Assembly (NCBI GenBank): GCA_964569185.1
Contig: CAZMTP010000011.1
Coordinates: 1 to 33,808, forward strand
Source of the DNA: DATIJP01 sp964569185
Lineage (GTDB): Bacteria; Chlamydiota; Chlamydiia; Chlamydiales; Rhabdochlamydiaceae
Reading direction: 5' to 3'
Length of the DNA stretch: 33,808 nucleotides
Below, one piece after another: positions 16,237 through 24,616 of the stretch. The position numbers were made by a program, and so were the translations under genes. A model generated the notes under the pieces. It ran no database searches and was not told the origin of the DNA. It saw only the letters and a list, made by a program, of their open reading frames with translations. Numbering within the stretch: the first letter of the stretch is position 1; every line of letters starts with the position of its first letter.

Positions 16237-17790
16237 TTAGTTGCTAAACAGATTATCGATTTCAGCAAGTGAAGAAAGGACAGTGGGATCCGATTCGGCT
16301 ACGGCATCTAATTCTGTATTGACAGGGGGCAATATAGTGGCATCTGCATCAGAATGCTTTCGTTTTTTTGCAACTGGCGCGGGTGTTGGAGCGGATGTAC
16401 TTGCGCCAGCGGAACTGGTACTAAGAAGAGACAAAAGATCAGAATTAGTAATAGGTGGGATAGGAGGAACAAAGGAATCAGCTCCTTGAGATTGTGCAAT
16501 TGCTTGTAGAGGCAAATTTGATGTCGGGGGCTGAGGAATAATTCTACTTGGTGGTGCACTATCTTGTATGAGAGCCGGCAATTGCATACCAAAAGACCAC
16601 ATCATTGGATTTTGCAAGATTGCTTGAGTGATTGCTAATTGTTGTATGTGGTATTGCAAGAGTGCTTGAGCAGCTATTCTTTGTTGATCTATCTGTATTG
16701 GATTTGGAAGCGATGACACAGTAGATGAAGAGGTTGCAATGGGCTCTTCCGTCTCATCATCTGGCCATTGAAAATCAAAAGTAACTGGTAATCTTTTTCT
16801 ATATTCTTGAAGGTCTTTTATAAACTCTTTAATTTTCTTAATATCGGCATATTTTTCTATATTTTTTGTTTTATTGCATAAATGAAGGTATCCAGCATCA
16901 AATAATTCGTTAAATAAACTTTTTGATCCATTAAAAGATCTAATTGCATAGGGATTCTCCCCTCTTTGCAAGCCTTCTTTTGATAACATTTTCAAGAACA
17001 AGGGACCTTCGTTTTTTTGATGCATTAACTCAGTCATAAATAAAAATAGACTGATTCCTTCTTCTAGATCATTTTTGTGATATTGTCTTATATATGCGCG
17101 CAAACCGTCTCGAAAATGACTCCCTTTTCTAACTGATAATAGCTGCTGAAGGTGAGCCATTTGTATTGTGCTTTTCTGCAACCAGGGTATTTGTCTTATG
17201 GCTGCATTTGGCAGTATGCTTGAGGTTGCTAAAGTATCTGCAGTGGTGGATCTAACGGAATAGGTTCGCTGACGATTGAGTTTGAGTAAGGGAACTGGCA
17301 CCACATTTTTTCGAACTTTTGCAAATTGGTCCATTAGAAGTTTAATGTTTTCCATATTTACTTTTTGAGTCTGTTGCGCAGTGGGAGTAGTAAGATATTC
17401 ATGACCATTTTCAATCACTTTTTTAAAAGGACCAAGAAAGACCGTGTCAAATTGAAATGGGTATGTCAAAACTTGATAATCGGCACGTAGGAGGGTGCCT
17501 TCTAAAGATTTTATAGCCAGAGTTGCTAATTCAGGATAAGTTTGTTGATGATAAAATAAAAATAAAGCAATTTTTTCTTCAATTGAATGGTTGGGCTCTT
17601 CTTTAAAATAGTCGATTAATAATTGTTTATGGAATCTATTCGGATCAGCGAAGTCTATTTTGTTAATAAATTTTTTTAATTTTTCAGAAGGTTGTCCATC
17701 AATAAGCCAAGGATTACGCGCTTCTTGAACAATACTATGAAAAGTGGAGATTGTTTCGGAAGTTTGTGAGACTAAAGGAGTTGCAGACAT
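16237..17790 (-). CDS. Two-module protein B, paralogue of the neighbouring gene
   Basis: 517 residues, not recognised by family. Module beta comes first (26-168): NPWLIDG, LLIDYFKEE...IEEKIALFLFYH, then NRQRTYSVRS, matching the basic patch after beta in protein A. Module alpha follows (200-345): IPWL, LRAYIRQYHKNDLEEGISLFLFMTEL, AGYLHLC, ending FQWPDD. A Gln/Ala-rich amphipathic helix (365-408, with AILQNPMMW) corresponds to the one after alpha in protein A. The disordered tail contains AKKRKHSDADA at 474-484, resembling a nuclear localisation signal, and ends in an acidic/hydrophobic SSLAEIDNLFSN. All four modules across the pair share W(L/Y) followed about 35-45 residues later by Y(I/F) and (K/G)ISLFL-type helices. 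No Shine-Dalgarno is visible; the leader is A-rich. It lies 108 bp upstream of protein A. Confidence 0.75.
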   Translation of the reverse strand: MSATPLVSQTSETISTFHSIVQEARNPWLIDGQPSEKLKKFINKIDFADPNRFHKQLLIDYFKEEPNHSIEEKIALFLFYHQQTYPELATLAIKSLEGTLLRADYQVLTYPFQFDTVFLGPFKKVIENGHEYLTTPTAQQTQKVNMENIKLLMDQFAKVRKNVVPVPLLKLNRQRTYSVRSTTADTLATSSILPNAAIRQIPWLQKSTIQMAHLQQLLSVRKGSHFRDGLRAYIRQYHKNDLEEGISLFLFMTELMHQKNEGPLFLKMLSKEGLQRGENPYAIRSFNGSKSLFNELFDAGYLHLCNKTKNIEKYADIKKIKEFIKDLQEYRKRLPVTFDFQWPDDETEEPIATSSSTVSSLPNPIQIDQQRIAAQALLQYHIQQLAITQAILQNPMMWSFGMQLPALIQDSAPPSRIIPQPPTSNLPLQAIAQSQGADSFVPPIPPITNSDLLSLLSTSSAGASTSAPTPAPVAKKRKHSDADATILPPVNTELDAVAESDPTVLSSLAEIDNLFSN

Positions 17791-17818
17791 AGTTTTTTTA
17801 TTAATTAATTTTCTATTA

Positions 17819-17848
17819 ATTATATATCAGATGCATTTTTTTTGTAAA
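17819..17848 (-). promoter_or_regulatory. Candidate promoter of protein B
   Basis: On the minus strand TTTACA (17843-17848), 18-bp spacer with an A-tract, TATAAT (17819-17824). ATCTGATAT overlaps the upstream edge of the -10, as in the upstream region of protein A. Confidence 0.5.
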
Positions 17849-17857
17849 ATGTTTATT

Positions 17858-18715
17858 TTATGATATTTTAATTAAGCTTTTAACTAATTCTTGCAATAAG
17901 GGGGCAGGATGAGAGAGATTCTCCAAAGATTTAAAGGCTAAATTAAAAAACTGGTGGGCCAAAAACTTTGATTTTTCAGGCTCAAGCAGGGAGAGGGCTG
18001 TGGCTTTTTGCTTTTTAGCATCAGAACTTTTTTTCTCTTGAGCATCGTCCAGATCATCCTGAATTTGAAAGCCAAGGCCCAAATATTTGCCGGCGGTATG
18101 GAGGGCGAGCATATCTTTCTTGGGCGCTTCACTAATAATGCCGCCCAGTTCCAAGCTAGCAATGATCAAAGAGGCTGTTTTCCCGAGGTGCATAAATTCT
18201 AATGTTTCCCAATCGATTTTTTTGCCCTCTGAAGCAATATCAACCACTTGGCCTCCGATCATGCCTTCGCTACCAGCACTTTTAGCCAGAACATTAATGA
18301 GTTTGAGTTTCTGTTTATCGGTCAGCAGAGGACTTTCACAAAGCAGCTGGAACGCATAGGTAAGTAGAAAATTACCCGTGAGAAGCGCATGGCCTTCGGG
18401 ATAGACTTTATGTAGGGCAGGTTTTCCTCTTCGAAAATCATCATTATCCATGCAGGGGAGATCATCATGAATGAGTGAATAGGTATGGACCATCTCTAGA
18501 GCACAGGCAGGGATAATACTTTTTTCTAAAGGGGTCTGGTAGGTGGTGGTAGTGGCAAGCAGGAGGAGGGGACGTAGCCGTTTACCTGAGGAAAAAATAG
18601 AATAACGCGCTGCTTGGAAAAGCGGATTGTGGTACATAAACGGTTTTTCTTGGATCAGCTGATCCAATTTTTCCGATAATACTTTGATATGAGTGTCAAC
18701 AAATTCTGTGATCAT
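17858..18715 (-). CDS. ispA: Farnesyl/geranylgeranyl diphosphate synthase family
   Basis: 285 residues; trans-prenyl diphosphate synthase that chains isopentenyl diphosphate units for undecaprenyl and quinone side-chain precursors. Seen: GKRLRPLLLL, the first aspartate-rich motif within LIHDDLPCMDNDDFRRGKP, GGQVVDIASEGKK, HLGKTASLI and the second aspartate-rich motif GLGFQIQDDLDD. Length fits the short-chain (FPP/GGPP) class. The start overlaps the ugd stop by 4 bp (ATGA), so the two are translationally coupled, linking a polyprenyl carrier precursor gene with UDP-sugar synthesis. Product chain length cannot be fixed from the sequence. Confidence 0.9.
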   Translation of the reverse strand: MITEFVDTHIKVLSEKLDQLIQEKPFMYHNPLFQAARYSIFSSGKRLRPLLLLATTTTYQTPLEKSIIPACALEMVHTYSLIHDDLPCMDNDDFRRGKPALHKVYPEGHALLTGNFLLTYAFQLLCESPLLTDKQKLKLINVLAKSAGSEGMIGGQVVDIASEGKKIDWETLEFMHLGKTASLIIASLELGGIISEAPKKDMLALHTAGKYLGLGFQIQDDLDDAQEKKSSDAKKQKATALSLLEPEKSKFLAHQFFNLAFKSLENLSHPAPLLQELVKSLIKIS

Positions 18716-20058
18716 GGGCCTACCTTGTCTATTGCCATGCCAATGCCAAAATAGTCAAAGCCATTTTCTACCATTTCTTTAGCAGAAAATTGGTTGCGTC
18801 CATCGAAAAAAACAGGCTCTTTCATCAATAGGCGTAGTTTTTTAAGATTTAGTGCGCGGAACTGTTTCCATTCAGTCACAAGGGCCACTGCATCTGCTCC
18901 TTGGGCAGCATCATATGCATCTTTGCAAAAGACAAGGCCATTTTGATTTTTGAAAAGAAGGCGTGCTTTTTCTAAAGAAATGGGATCGAATAAACGCAAT
19001 TGTGCCCCATGCGCAAGCAGCTCTGCAATAAGTTGTAAAGAGGGAGCTTCTCTAAGATCGTCTGTATCTGGCTTAAAAGAAAGGCCCCAAAGTGCAATTG
19101 TTTTATTTTTTAAACCGGTATTAGAAAAATAGTGTTGAATCTTCTGGAAAAAGAACTGTTTCTGGTTCTGATTGACCGTTTCCACCGCATTTAATAGTAG
19201 AGGATCGAGCTGATATTTTTTGGCCATGGCTTTTAAAGCCAGAATATCTTTTGGCAGGCAAGAACCGCCATAGCCCAAACCTGGGTAAAGATAATGGGGT
19301 CCAATCCGTTTATCTGCGCCCATAGAAGCACGGATCTCTTCTACATTGGCACCGCTGGCTTCGCAAAGAGCAGCCAGTTCATTCATAAATGAGATGCGTG
19401 TGGCTAGCATTGCATTGGCTGCATATTTAGCCAATTCTGCAGAAGGCGGATCCATAACAAAAACTTTCTGATCGGGATGGGTGATAAAAGAGGCATTGAG
19501 CTGTTTCATGGTGGCAGTTGCTTGAGGTGAATAAGAACCGATAATGACTCTATCTGGGTGCATGCAATTTTTTATAGCTGATCCTTCTTGCAAAAATTCA
19601 GGATTGGAAACAACATCAAAGGGAATCGAAACGCCGCGCTCTTTCAGCTCTTTTTGGATGATTTGTTGGACCTCAGCCTGGGTGCCTACAGGCACGGTGG
19701 ATTTATTCACAATCAGAAGCGGTTTTTCCATGTGGCGGGCGATCTCTTTGGCTGCAGCATAGATGTAGGAAAGGTGACAGCTCCCATCAGGATTTGAAGG
19801 AGTGGCGACGGCAATGAAGCAGACTTCGGCTCCCTTAAGGGCTTCATTATAATCGGTAGTGAAAAAGAGTCTTTTTTGTTCCCTATTTTTTAAAACGAGT
19901 TCTTGAAGACCAGGCTCATAAAAAGGCACACTGCCTGCTTGTAGTTGTTTAATTTTTATCGGGTCAATATCAAGGCAGGTGACCTGGTGACCTGTTTCTG
20001 CAAAGCAGGTTCCCGTGACAAGCCCAACGTAGCCAGTGCCAACAACAACTAATCTCAT
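18712..20058 (-). CDS. ugd: UDP-glucose 6-dehydrogenase
   Basis: 448 residues; NAD-dependent two-step oxidation of UDP-glucose to UDP-glucuronate. Seen: the N-terminal Rossmann motif MRLVVVGTGYVGLVTGTCFA, VPFYEPGL, VATPSNPDGS, VNKSTVPVGT, SNPEFLQEGSAI, the catalytic-Cys segment GYGGSCLPKD, and the C-terminal second nucleotide-binding region ALWGLSFKPDTDDLREAPS. Length is typical. Together with galE and the sugar transferase it suggests an acidic-sugar-containing envelope glycan, which is not standard for Chlamydia species. It overlaps ispA by 4 bp. The 89-bp gap to lolD shows nothing recognisable beyond AT-rich sequence. Confidence 0.94.
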   Translation of the reverse strand: MRLVVVGTGYVGLVTGTCFAETGHQVTCLDIDPIKIKQLQAGSVPFYEPGLQELVLKNREQKRLFFTTDYNEALKGAEVCFIAVATPSNPDGSCHLSYIYAAAKEIARHMEKPLLIVNKSTVPVGTQAEVQQIIQKELKERGVSIPFDVVSNPEFLQEGSAIKNCMHPDRVIIGSYSPQATATMKQLNASFITHPDQKVFVMDPPSAELAKYAANAMLATRISFMNELAALCEASGANVEEIRASMGADKRIGPHYLYPGLGYGGSCLPKDILALKAMAKKYQLDPLLLNAVETVNQNQKQFFFQKIQHYFSNTGLKNKTIALWGLSFKPDTDDLREAPSLQLIAELLAHGAQLRLFDPISLEKARLLFKNQNGLVFCKDAYDAAQGADAVALVTEWKQFRALNLKKLRLLMKEPVFFDGRNQFSAKEMVENGFDYFGIGMAIDKVGP

Positions 20059-20147
20059 CCTAACCGCAGTATATCCATACCATTCATTTCAGGCATCCCA
20101 AGAATTTCCCTAACGTGCCCATGTCCGAAATTATGAATTTTGAATTT

Positions 20148-20804
20148 TTACTGTAGTAGTCCATCTTTGAGATGGAGGGTGCGGGCGCAATGGGAGGCAA
20201 GTTCAGGGTCGTGTGTCGCGATAAGGAGCGTCTTGCCCCGTCTTTTAGCTGTTTGAATGAGTAACTCCTGCACTTTTTGGGAATTTTCTCCATCTAAGTT
20301 GCCGGTAGGTTCATCGGCTAAAATAAGCGCAGGATCATTGCAAAGCGCGCGCGCAATTGCCACACGCTGTTTTTCCCCTCCAGAGAGAAATTTTGTTAAT
20401 TCATTTTCTTTAGAGGCCAGCTGAACTTCTTCTAAAAGTTTTAGGGCGCGCTTGTGACTATCACTATTTTTGTGGCACTGCTTCCGCGCAATCCTTTGGG
20501 GCATCAGTAGATTTTCTAAAACGGTATATTCCTCTAGGAGATTGTAGGTTTGAAAAATAAAGCCGATCTGTTGATTGCGCAGCGCATGCACTGTAGCTTC
20601 AAGAGGCATTTGGCCGCAAATTTCTATGGTGCCTGCGCTGGGCTTTTCAAGGGTGCCTATAATATGTAGCAGGGTGCTCTTGCCTTCTCCCGATTTTCCT
20701 GTGATGGCGATCGTCTCTCCTTCGCGCACCTCGAGTGAAATCCCTTTCAAGACGGCAAGTGTTCCAAAACTTTTATGAATATTATGTAATTTTAAAATGG
20801 TCAT
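20148..20804 (-). CDS. lolD: Lipoprotein-release ABC transporter ATPase LolD
   Basis: 218 residues from the ATG at 20804, whose ATGA overlaps the permease stop. A longer reading to 20870 would run 22 codons into the permease gene and is not needed. ATPase of the LolC/E-LolD complex that extracts outer-membrane lipoproteins from the inner membrane. Seen: MTILKLHNIHKSFG, Walker A GKSGEGKSTL, Q-loop FQTYNLL, signature LSGGEKQRVAIARAL, Walker B LILADEPTGNLDG, and the H-loop ATHDPELA. The MacB/LolD family also includes antimicrobial-peptide exporters. The rpmG-permease-ATPase order matches what I recall as CT150-CT152. Confidence 0.88.
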   Translation of the reverse strand: MTILKLHNIHKSFGTLAVLKGISLEVREGETIAITGKSGEGKSTLLHIIGTLEKPSAGTIEICGQMPLEATVHALRNQQIGFIFQTYNLLEEYTVLENLLMPQRIARKQCHKNSDSHKRALKLLEEVQLASKENELTKFLSGGEKQRVAIARALCNDPALILADEPTGNLDGENSQKVQELLIQTAKRRGKTLLIATHDPELASHCARTLHLKDGLLQ

Positions 20805-22840
20805 TCGGCCCTCAAAATTTGAGAGGGTTGCAAACGGCATGCTTTTAATGCAGGAATCAGTCCTGCGCATAAGGAAAGTAAGGGAGTAGCAATCAGAACA
20901 AAATAGAGGGCGCGGCTGCTTAGCGCACTCGGCAAAGATTGTCCAAAAAATAGGGCATTAAACGCTTCATGACCTTGCAGCAGACTAAGAATTTTTACTA
21001 CAAAATCGATATTGTGCAGCGTTAAAAGGGCGAGCGTGATGCCTATCAGGCTGCTTAAGATGCCGATAGATACGCCACAGAGTCCAAAAATCAGAGCGAT
21101 ACTATTTTTAGAGGCGCCCATCGCTTGCAAAATGCCAATCTCTCTTTTCTTATTCTGCACTAGCAGAATGAGCATTGATATAATATTAGAACAAGCCACA
21201 GCAAGAACGATCACACCAATGAGCGTGAATAGATATTTATCGCTTTGGAACTGTTGTAAAAGATCTTTGGCCACATCATAATCTTTATAAGTGGTGATTT
21301 TCCAATAGGAATCAATCCCTTCAGTTTTAAAGGTGGTAAGGAGCTCTTCTTTGATCTTCTCAGCGCTGAGTGCATTGGGAAACCAGAGAGCAATGCCACT
21401 GGCTGCCATGCGATCGACACTATAGGGGCTGTTAGAGGCATTGATCGTTTCTGTCACTTGCGGAGGCACCAGAATATATTTGCTGCTCATCGCCAAGATG
21501 CCACCATCATAAAATCCAGCAATGGTTACAGCAAAACGCTGCTCTTGAAGGCCGCTTGCTGTCATGGAAGGATAGGATAGGTAGCCGCGATCGCCGAGCT
21601 TAACACCGCTATCTTGAAAATTACGCGAGAGAAAAATCGGCACAGCACCTTGACTATCTTTTGCTGGCAAAAGTGCTTTTTTAGTCGACTCTAGGAAATA
21701 GGGCCAAGGAGGCGGCATTTGATCAGAAGTGAGTTGATTTCTAACTGTTGCTTTAGCTATTTCCATCCCTTCCCAATTTAATTCTCCTTCAAGGGACTGC
21801 TTTTGTAATTTTGTTTTCACTTTAAATCGGATGTCAGCAAGCTGGCGTGCCAGCGGAAGGGATTCTTCAATCAAGGAGGTTTGGAATGTGATTGGACCTT
21901 CTACAAATAAAGGCATTGAAGAGGGGAGTTTTTTCCCTTCAAAAAAGAGCCCGCCCTCTTTAATTTTAAGCGTTTCTTTATGAGTTGGAGTGGACTGGAG
22001 AATGAAATGGGTGATCTGTCCCTGTTGCACGTAGGGAGTGGCATCAAAAGAGCCATTTTTTGGAAGTAGCGCACTCGGCAATTTCCAAAAATTGTTTGTT
22101 GTCTGCATCTCCTCTATAATCACATTCTTTAAAATAGGCAAAAGCTGGGTGAGTGACGCCCTCTCTTCTAGCTTGGGAAGGTCTTCACGTACATGGTCCC
22201 CTTTTTTTTGTGCGCGTAGCAGAAGATGGTTAATCTCTTTGGCAGAAGGAGGAAGCAATAAAGAACTTAAGTGCGGATTCTGATCTGTAAAAGAAACCAG
22301 ATAGGACACTTGAGTTAGAAACTGCTGGGTGGTGGGTTGATTGGCTAACTGCAATCGTAGCAGGGCTCCGCTCACCTCATAATCTTGAAAGGCAAAACCG
22401 GGAACTTTTTCGCGCCATTGTCCCAATATTTTATAGGCTTGTTTCACAGGGTCTTTTAAAGATCCATCGGTATTTAAATCTGGTTTGGGAAAAGAGGCAG
22501 GGAGCTCTTCGTCTGTTTCTGGGTGATAGGGGTTGGAAAGTGTCGCTGCCGCCTTCTGCCTAATATTTTTGGAGCTGTAACCGGAGGCTTGCGTATAGGG
22601 GTCGATCTGGTAGTAATAAGAGGAAAAATATTTTTCTGTAGGCTGGATCCGAATCGGGCCATTAAGTGCAGTCAGTTTTTCTACCCAATTGCGTTCGATC
22701 CCTTCTGTGACCGATAAAAATACAAGAACAAGCCAAACCACGATGGAGATCACAAAAACTGACATTAAAGCGATCAGAGCAACAGAAAGCTGACTTTTCT
22801 TTGGTGTGAGATACTTTTTTACAAGAGAAAATTCAAACAT
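20801..22840 (-). CDS. lolE: LolC/LolE-type permease with enlarged periplasmic domain
   Basis: 679 residues, well above the ~400 usual for LolC/LolE. One membrane segment at ~20-45 (VALIALMSVFVISIVVWLVLVFL) is followed by a ~500-residue extracytoplasmic region and three C-terminal segments. These include YLFTLIGVIVLAVACSNIISMLILLVQNKKREIGILQAMGAS, the conserved FtsX/MacB coupling-helix region, and IGILSSLIGITLALL. The protein ends AGLIPALKACRLQPSQILRAE, the standard family terminus. Only one permease gene is present, so a homodimer (as in LolF systems) is likely. Residues ~80-330 are Gln/Leu-rich and lineage-specific. A MacB-like export role is the alternative. Confidence 0.82.
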   Translation of the reverse strand: MFEFSLVKKYLTPKKSQLSVALIALMSVFVISIVVWLVLVFLSVTEGIERNWVEKLTALNGPIRIQPTEKYFSSYYYQIDPYTQASGYSSKNIRQKAAATLSNPYHPETDEELPASFPKPDLNTDGSLKDPVKQAYKILGQWREKVPGFAFQDYEVSGALLRLQLANQPTTQQFLTQVSYLVSFTDQNPHLSSLLLPPSAKEINHLLLRAQKKGDHVREDLPKLEERASLTQLLPILKNVIIEEMQTTNNFWKLPSALLPKNGSFDATPYVQQGQITHFILQSTPTHKETLKIKEGGLFFEGKKLPSSMPLFVEGPITFQTSLIEESLPLARQLADIRFKVKTKLQKQSLEGELNWEGMEIAKATVRNQLTSDQMPPPWPYFLESTKKALLPAKDSQGAVPIFLSRNFQDSGVKLGDRGYLSYPSMTASGLQEQRFAVTIAGFYDGGILAMSSKYILVPPQVTETINASNSPYSVDRMAASGIALWFPNALSAEKIKEELLTTFKTEGIDSYWKITTYKDYDVAKDLLQQFQSDKYLFTLIGVIVLAVACSNIISMLILLVQNKKREIGILQAMGASKNSIALIFGLCGVSIGILSSLIGITLALLTLHNIDFVVKILSLLQGHEAFNALFFGQSLPSALSSRALYFVLIATPLLSLCAGLIPALKACRLQPSQILRAE

Positions 22841-22863
22841 AGCGAGGCTTGATGCCTCTTGAC

Positions 22864-23022
22864 CTATTTAGCTTCTTTAAAGGTCACGTGGCGCTTGAGC
22901 TTTTTATCATATTTTTTTAATTCGATACGCTCTGTCGTATTGCGTTTATTTTTGGTGGTCCAATACACCTCTGTGCTTTCACTGCTTTTTAATTTAACAA
23001 ATTCACGTGCGCCTTTAGCCAT
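22864..23022 (-). CDS. rpmG: Ribosomal protein L33
   Basis: A 52-residue protein starting MAKGAREFVKLKSSESTEVY, then WTTKNKRNTTERIELKKYD, ending RHVTFKEAK. This is the L33 pattern, with the W/YxTxKNxRNTxxRLELxKYxP core. There are no zinc-binding cysteines, so it is the zinc-free form. AGAGG lies 5 nt before the ATG. It is the first gene of a unit with lolE (23 bp downstream) and lolD, the same order as in Chlamydia. It falls below a 60-residue ORF cutoff. Confidence 0.93.
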   Translation of the reverse strand: MAKGAREFVKLKSSESTEVYWTTKNKRNTTERIELKKYDKKLKRHVTFKEAK

Positions 23023-23046
23023 AATACCTCTATTTTTTGTGAATGA

Positions 23047-23052
23047 ATTATA
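23047..23052 (-). promoter_or_regulatory. -10 box upstream of rpmG
   Basis: A perfect TATAAT on the minus strand 24 bp from the rpmG ATG. The -35 candidates (TTTAAT with an 18-bp or TTAATT with a 17-bp spacer) are weak. Confidence 0.4.
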
Positions 23053-23090
23053 GCCAATTCAAATATTAGAATTAAATCTAAAAAAATCTT

Positions 23091-24473
23091 TTAACTTGTG
23101 AGCGGAACTTCTTTCCATTTTTCTTTTGAAGAGCGCCACAGGTAGACGGTGCCAAAGATCAGGGAATCAAAGGCCATAATCACCCAGATCAGGTCTGGAG
23201 GCCAATTCCAGAGATTCATGGCGTAGTAAGCGGGTAAATAGGAGGTGAGCCAAACAAAAATGATGATTCTACTATAAAAGACCATGTCTTGAGACGCGGT
23301 GATCAGACTCAAACCAATGGCGCAATATCCATAACAGAAAGAAAAGATCCAAAGCCATAAAAAGGAACGTTTTAAAAGTTGTAGAGTGGGTATATCAATA
23401 GGGCCTAAAGAAAAGAATGAGATCATAAATTCAGGGAAAAATAGGTAAGGAATCGCAAATAATAGGGTCATGGTCCCTAAAAACAGAAAACTGGAGCGCA
23501 CCATTTTCCAGATAGAGGCATAATTTTTAGAGCCGATCAAGTTGGAGGCAATGGTGATCATGGCTTGCAAAATGCCATCATTAATAAAAGAAAAAAGTAA
23601 AATGAGGGTGCCACCGATTGAAAGCACCATTAGATAATCGCCGCCTTTAGCAGTCATAATATGTACAATGGCCGCCCAAGCTGTGAGGGCAAAGACGCGC
23701 GCCAGCGCACGCGGCAGCCCCATACGTGTGCATTTCCAGAAGGAGTCCCATTTGAATAGATAGTTCCCCGTTCCATAGGCCAATCTCTCTTTTTTTCGCA
23801 AAAAGAAAATAAATAGAATCGCGCAAAATAGCGCCTGGGAAAAGGCCATAGATAGAGCAGCGCCTGTGGCCCCAAGCGGCGGGATTAAATGGTGAATTCC
23901 AAAGATTAAGATAAGATCTAGCAAAATATTAACGATATGGCTAACCAAGGTGCTCCAAAAGATCACTTTTGTCTTACCCTGCCCAACATAAAAACAGGAA
24001 AGAGCAGTCCCTAGGGGGAAAAGAAAATTGGCAAAGAGCAGCACATTAAAATAGGACAGCCCGCTTTCTTTGATCGCACTGCCTTCAAAAAAACCGGGAG
24101 CCACAAATAGTCCTAAGGGGAGAGTGATGACCATAGAAAAAAGAGAAAACCAGATCATTTGCCAGATATATTCTCCCATGCGGTCCACTGTGTTGGAGCC
24201 TTGGAATAGTCCAACAAATACTTGAGCAGAAGCTGCAAGACGCATGCATGGATGTTGGAAAAGAGTGCAAAGATAAAGGGCGCAAGTACAACCTTGCATC
24301 GCATCGAGTGAATAATAAGAGAGAAAAAGGCGGCTGCAAAATCCCATGAAACTAGTAGAAAAAAAACTCAAAATCAATGGGAAAGAGAGATAAAGAAGCT
24401 CTCTCAAACTGGCCGAAGGATAAGGAGTAAGTCTATGACTGCTCAATATGCCACTTGTATAAAAACAACACAC
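23091..24473 (-). CDS. MATE-family multidrug/toxin efflux transporter
   Basis: Up to 460 residues with about twelve membrane segments spread over the whole length and a tandem two-lobe layout as in MATE antiporters. Blocks such as LYLSFPLILSFFSTSFMGFCSRLFL, GQGKTKVIFWSTLVSHIVNILLDLILIFG and PPLGATGAALSMAFSQ are typical of the family; the last two correspond to the N-lobe end. The driving ion and substrate are not readable. The start is uncertain: no ATG precedes the first helix. The GTG at 24473 or a TTG nine codons later is needed, and neither has a convincing Shine-Dalgarno. A 68-bp AT-rich gap separates it from rpmG. It appears to be a single-gene unit. Confidence 0.8.
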   Translation of the reverse strand: MCCFYTSGILSSHRLTPYPSASLRELLYLSFPLILSFFSTSFMGFCSRLFLSYYSLDAMQGCTCALYLCTLFQHPCMRLAASAQVFVGLFQGSNTVDRMGEYIWQMIWFSLFSMVITLPLGLFVAPGFFEGSAIKESGLSYFNVLLFANFLFPLGTALSCFYVGQGKTKVIFWSTLVSHIVNILLDLILIFGIHHLIPPLGATGAALSMAFSQALFCAILFIFFLRKKERLAYGTGNYLFKWDSFWKCTRMGLPRALARVFALTAWAAIVHIMTAKGGDYLMVLSIGGTLILLFSFINDGILQAMITIASNLIGSKNYASIWKMVRSSFLFLGTMTLLFAIPYLFFPEFMISFFSLGPIDIPTLQLLKRSFLWLWIFSFCYGYCAIGLSLITASQDMVFYSRIIIFVWLTSYLPAYYAMNLWNWPPDLIWVIMAFDSLIFGTVYLWRSSKEKWKEVPLTS

Positions 24474-24616
24474 TCTTAAAACAGATTTCAGAATTTTATA
24501 ATAGTGAAATCTAAAAAATAGAATGTAAAGTAATAAATTAAAAAAAATTGTTTACAAAAAAGGAGTGATCGCTAGAGTCACAATTAGATGACATATATAT
24601 TTCAAGGGGGGGAAGA

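Noticed and set aside
20805..20870. Longer LolD start at 20870
   Set aside because: It would run 22 codons inside the permease gene; the ATGA overlap at 20804 gives the standard LolD N-terminus.
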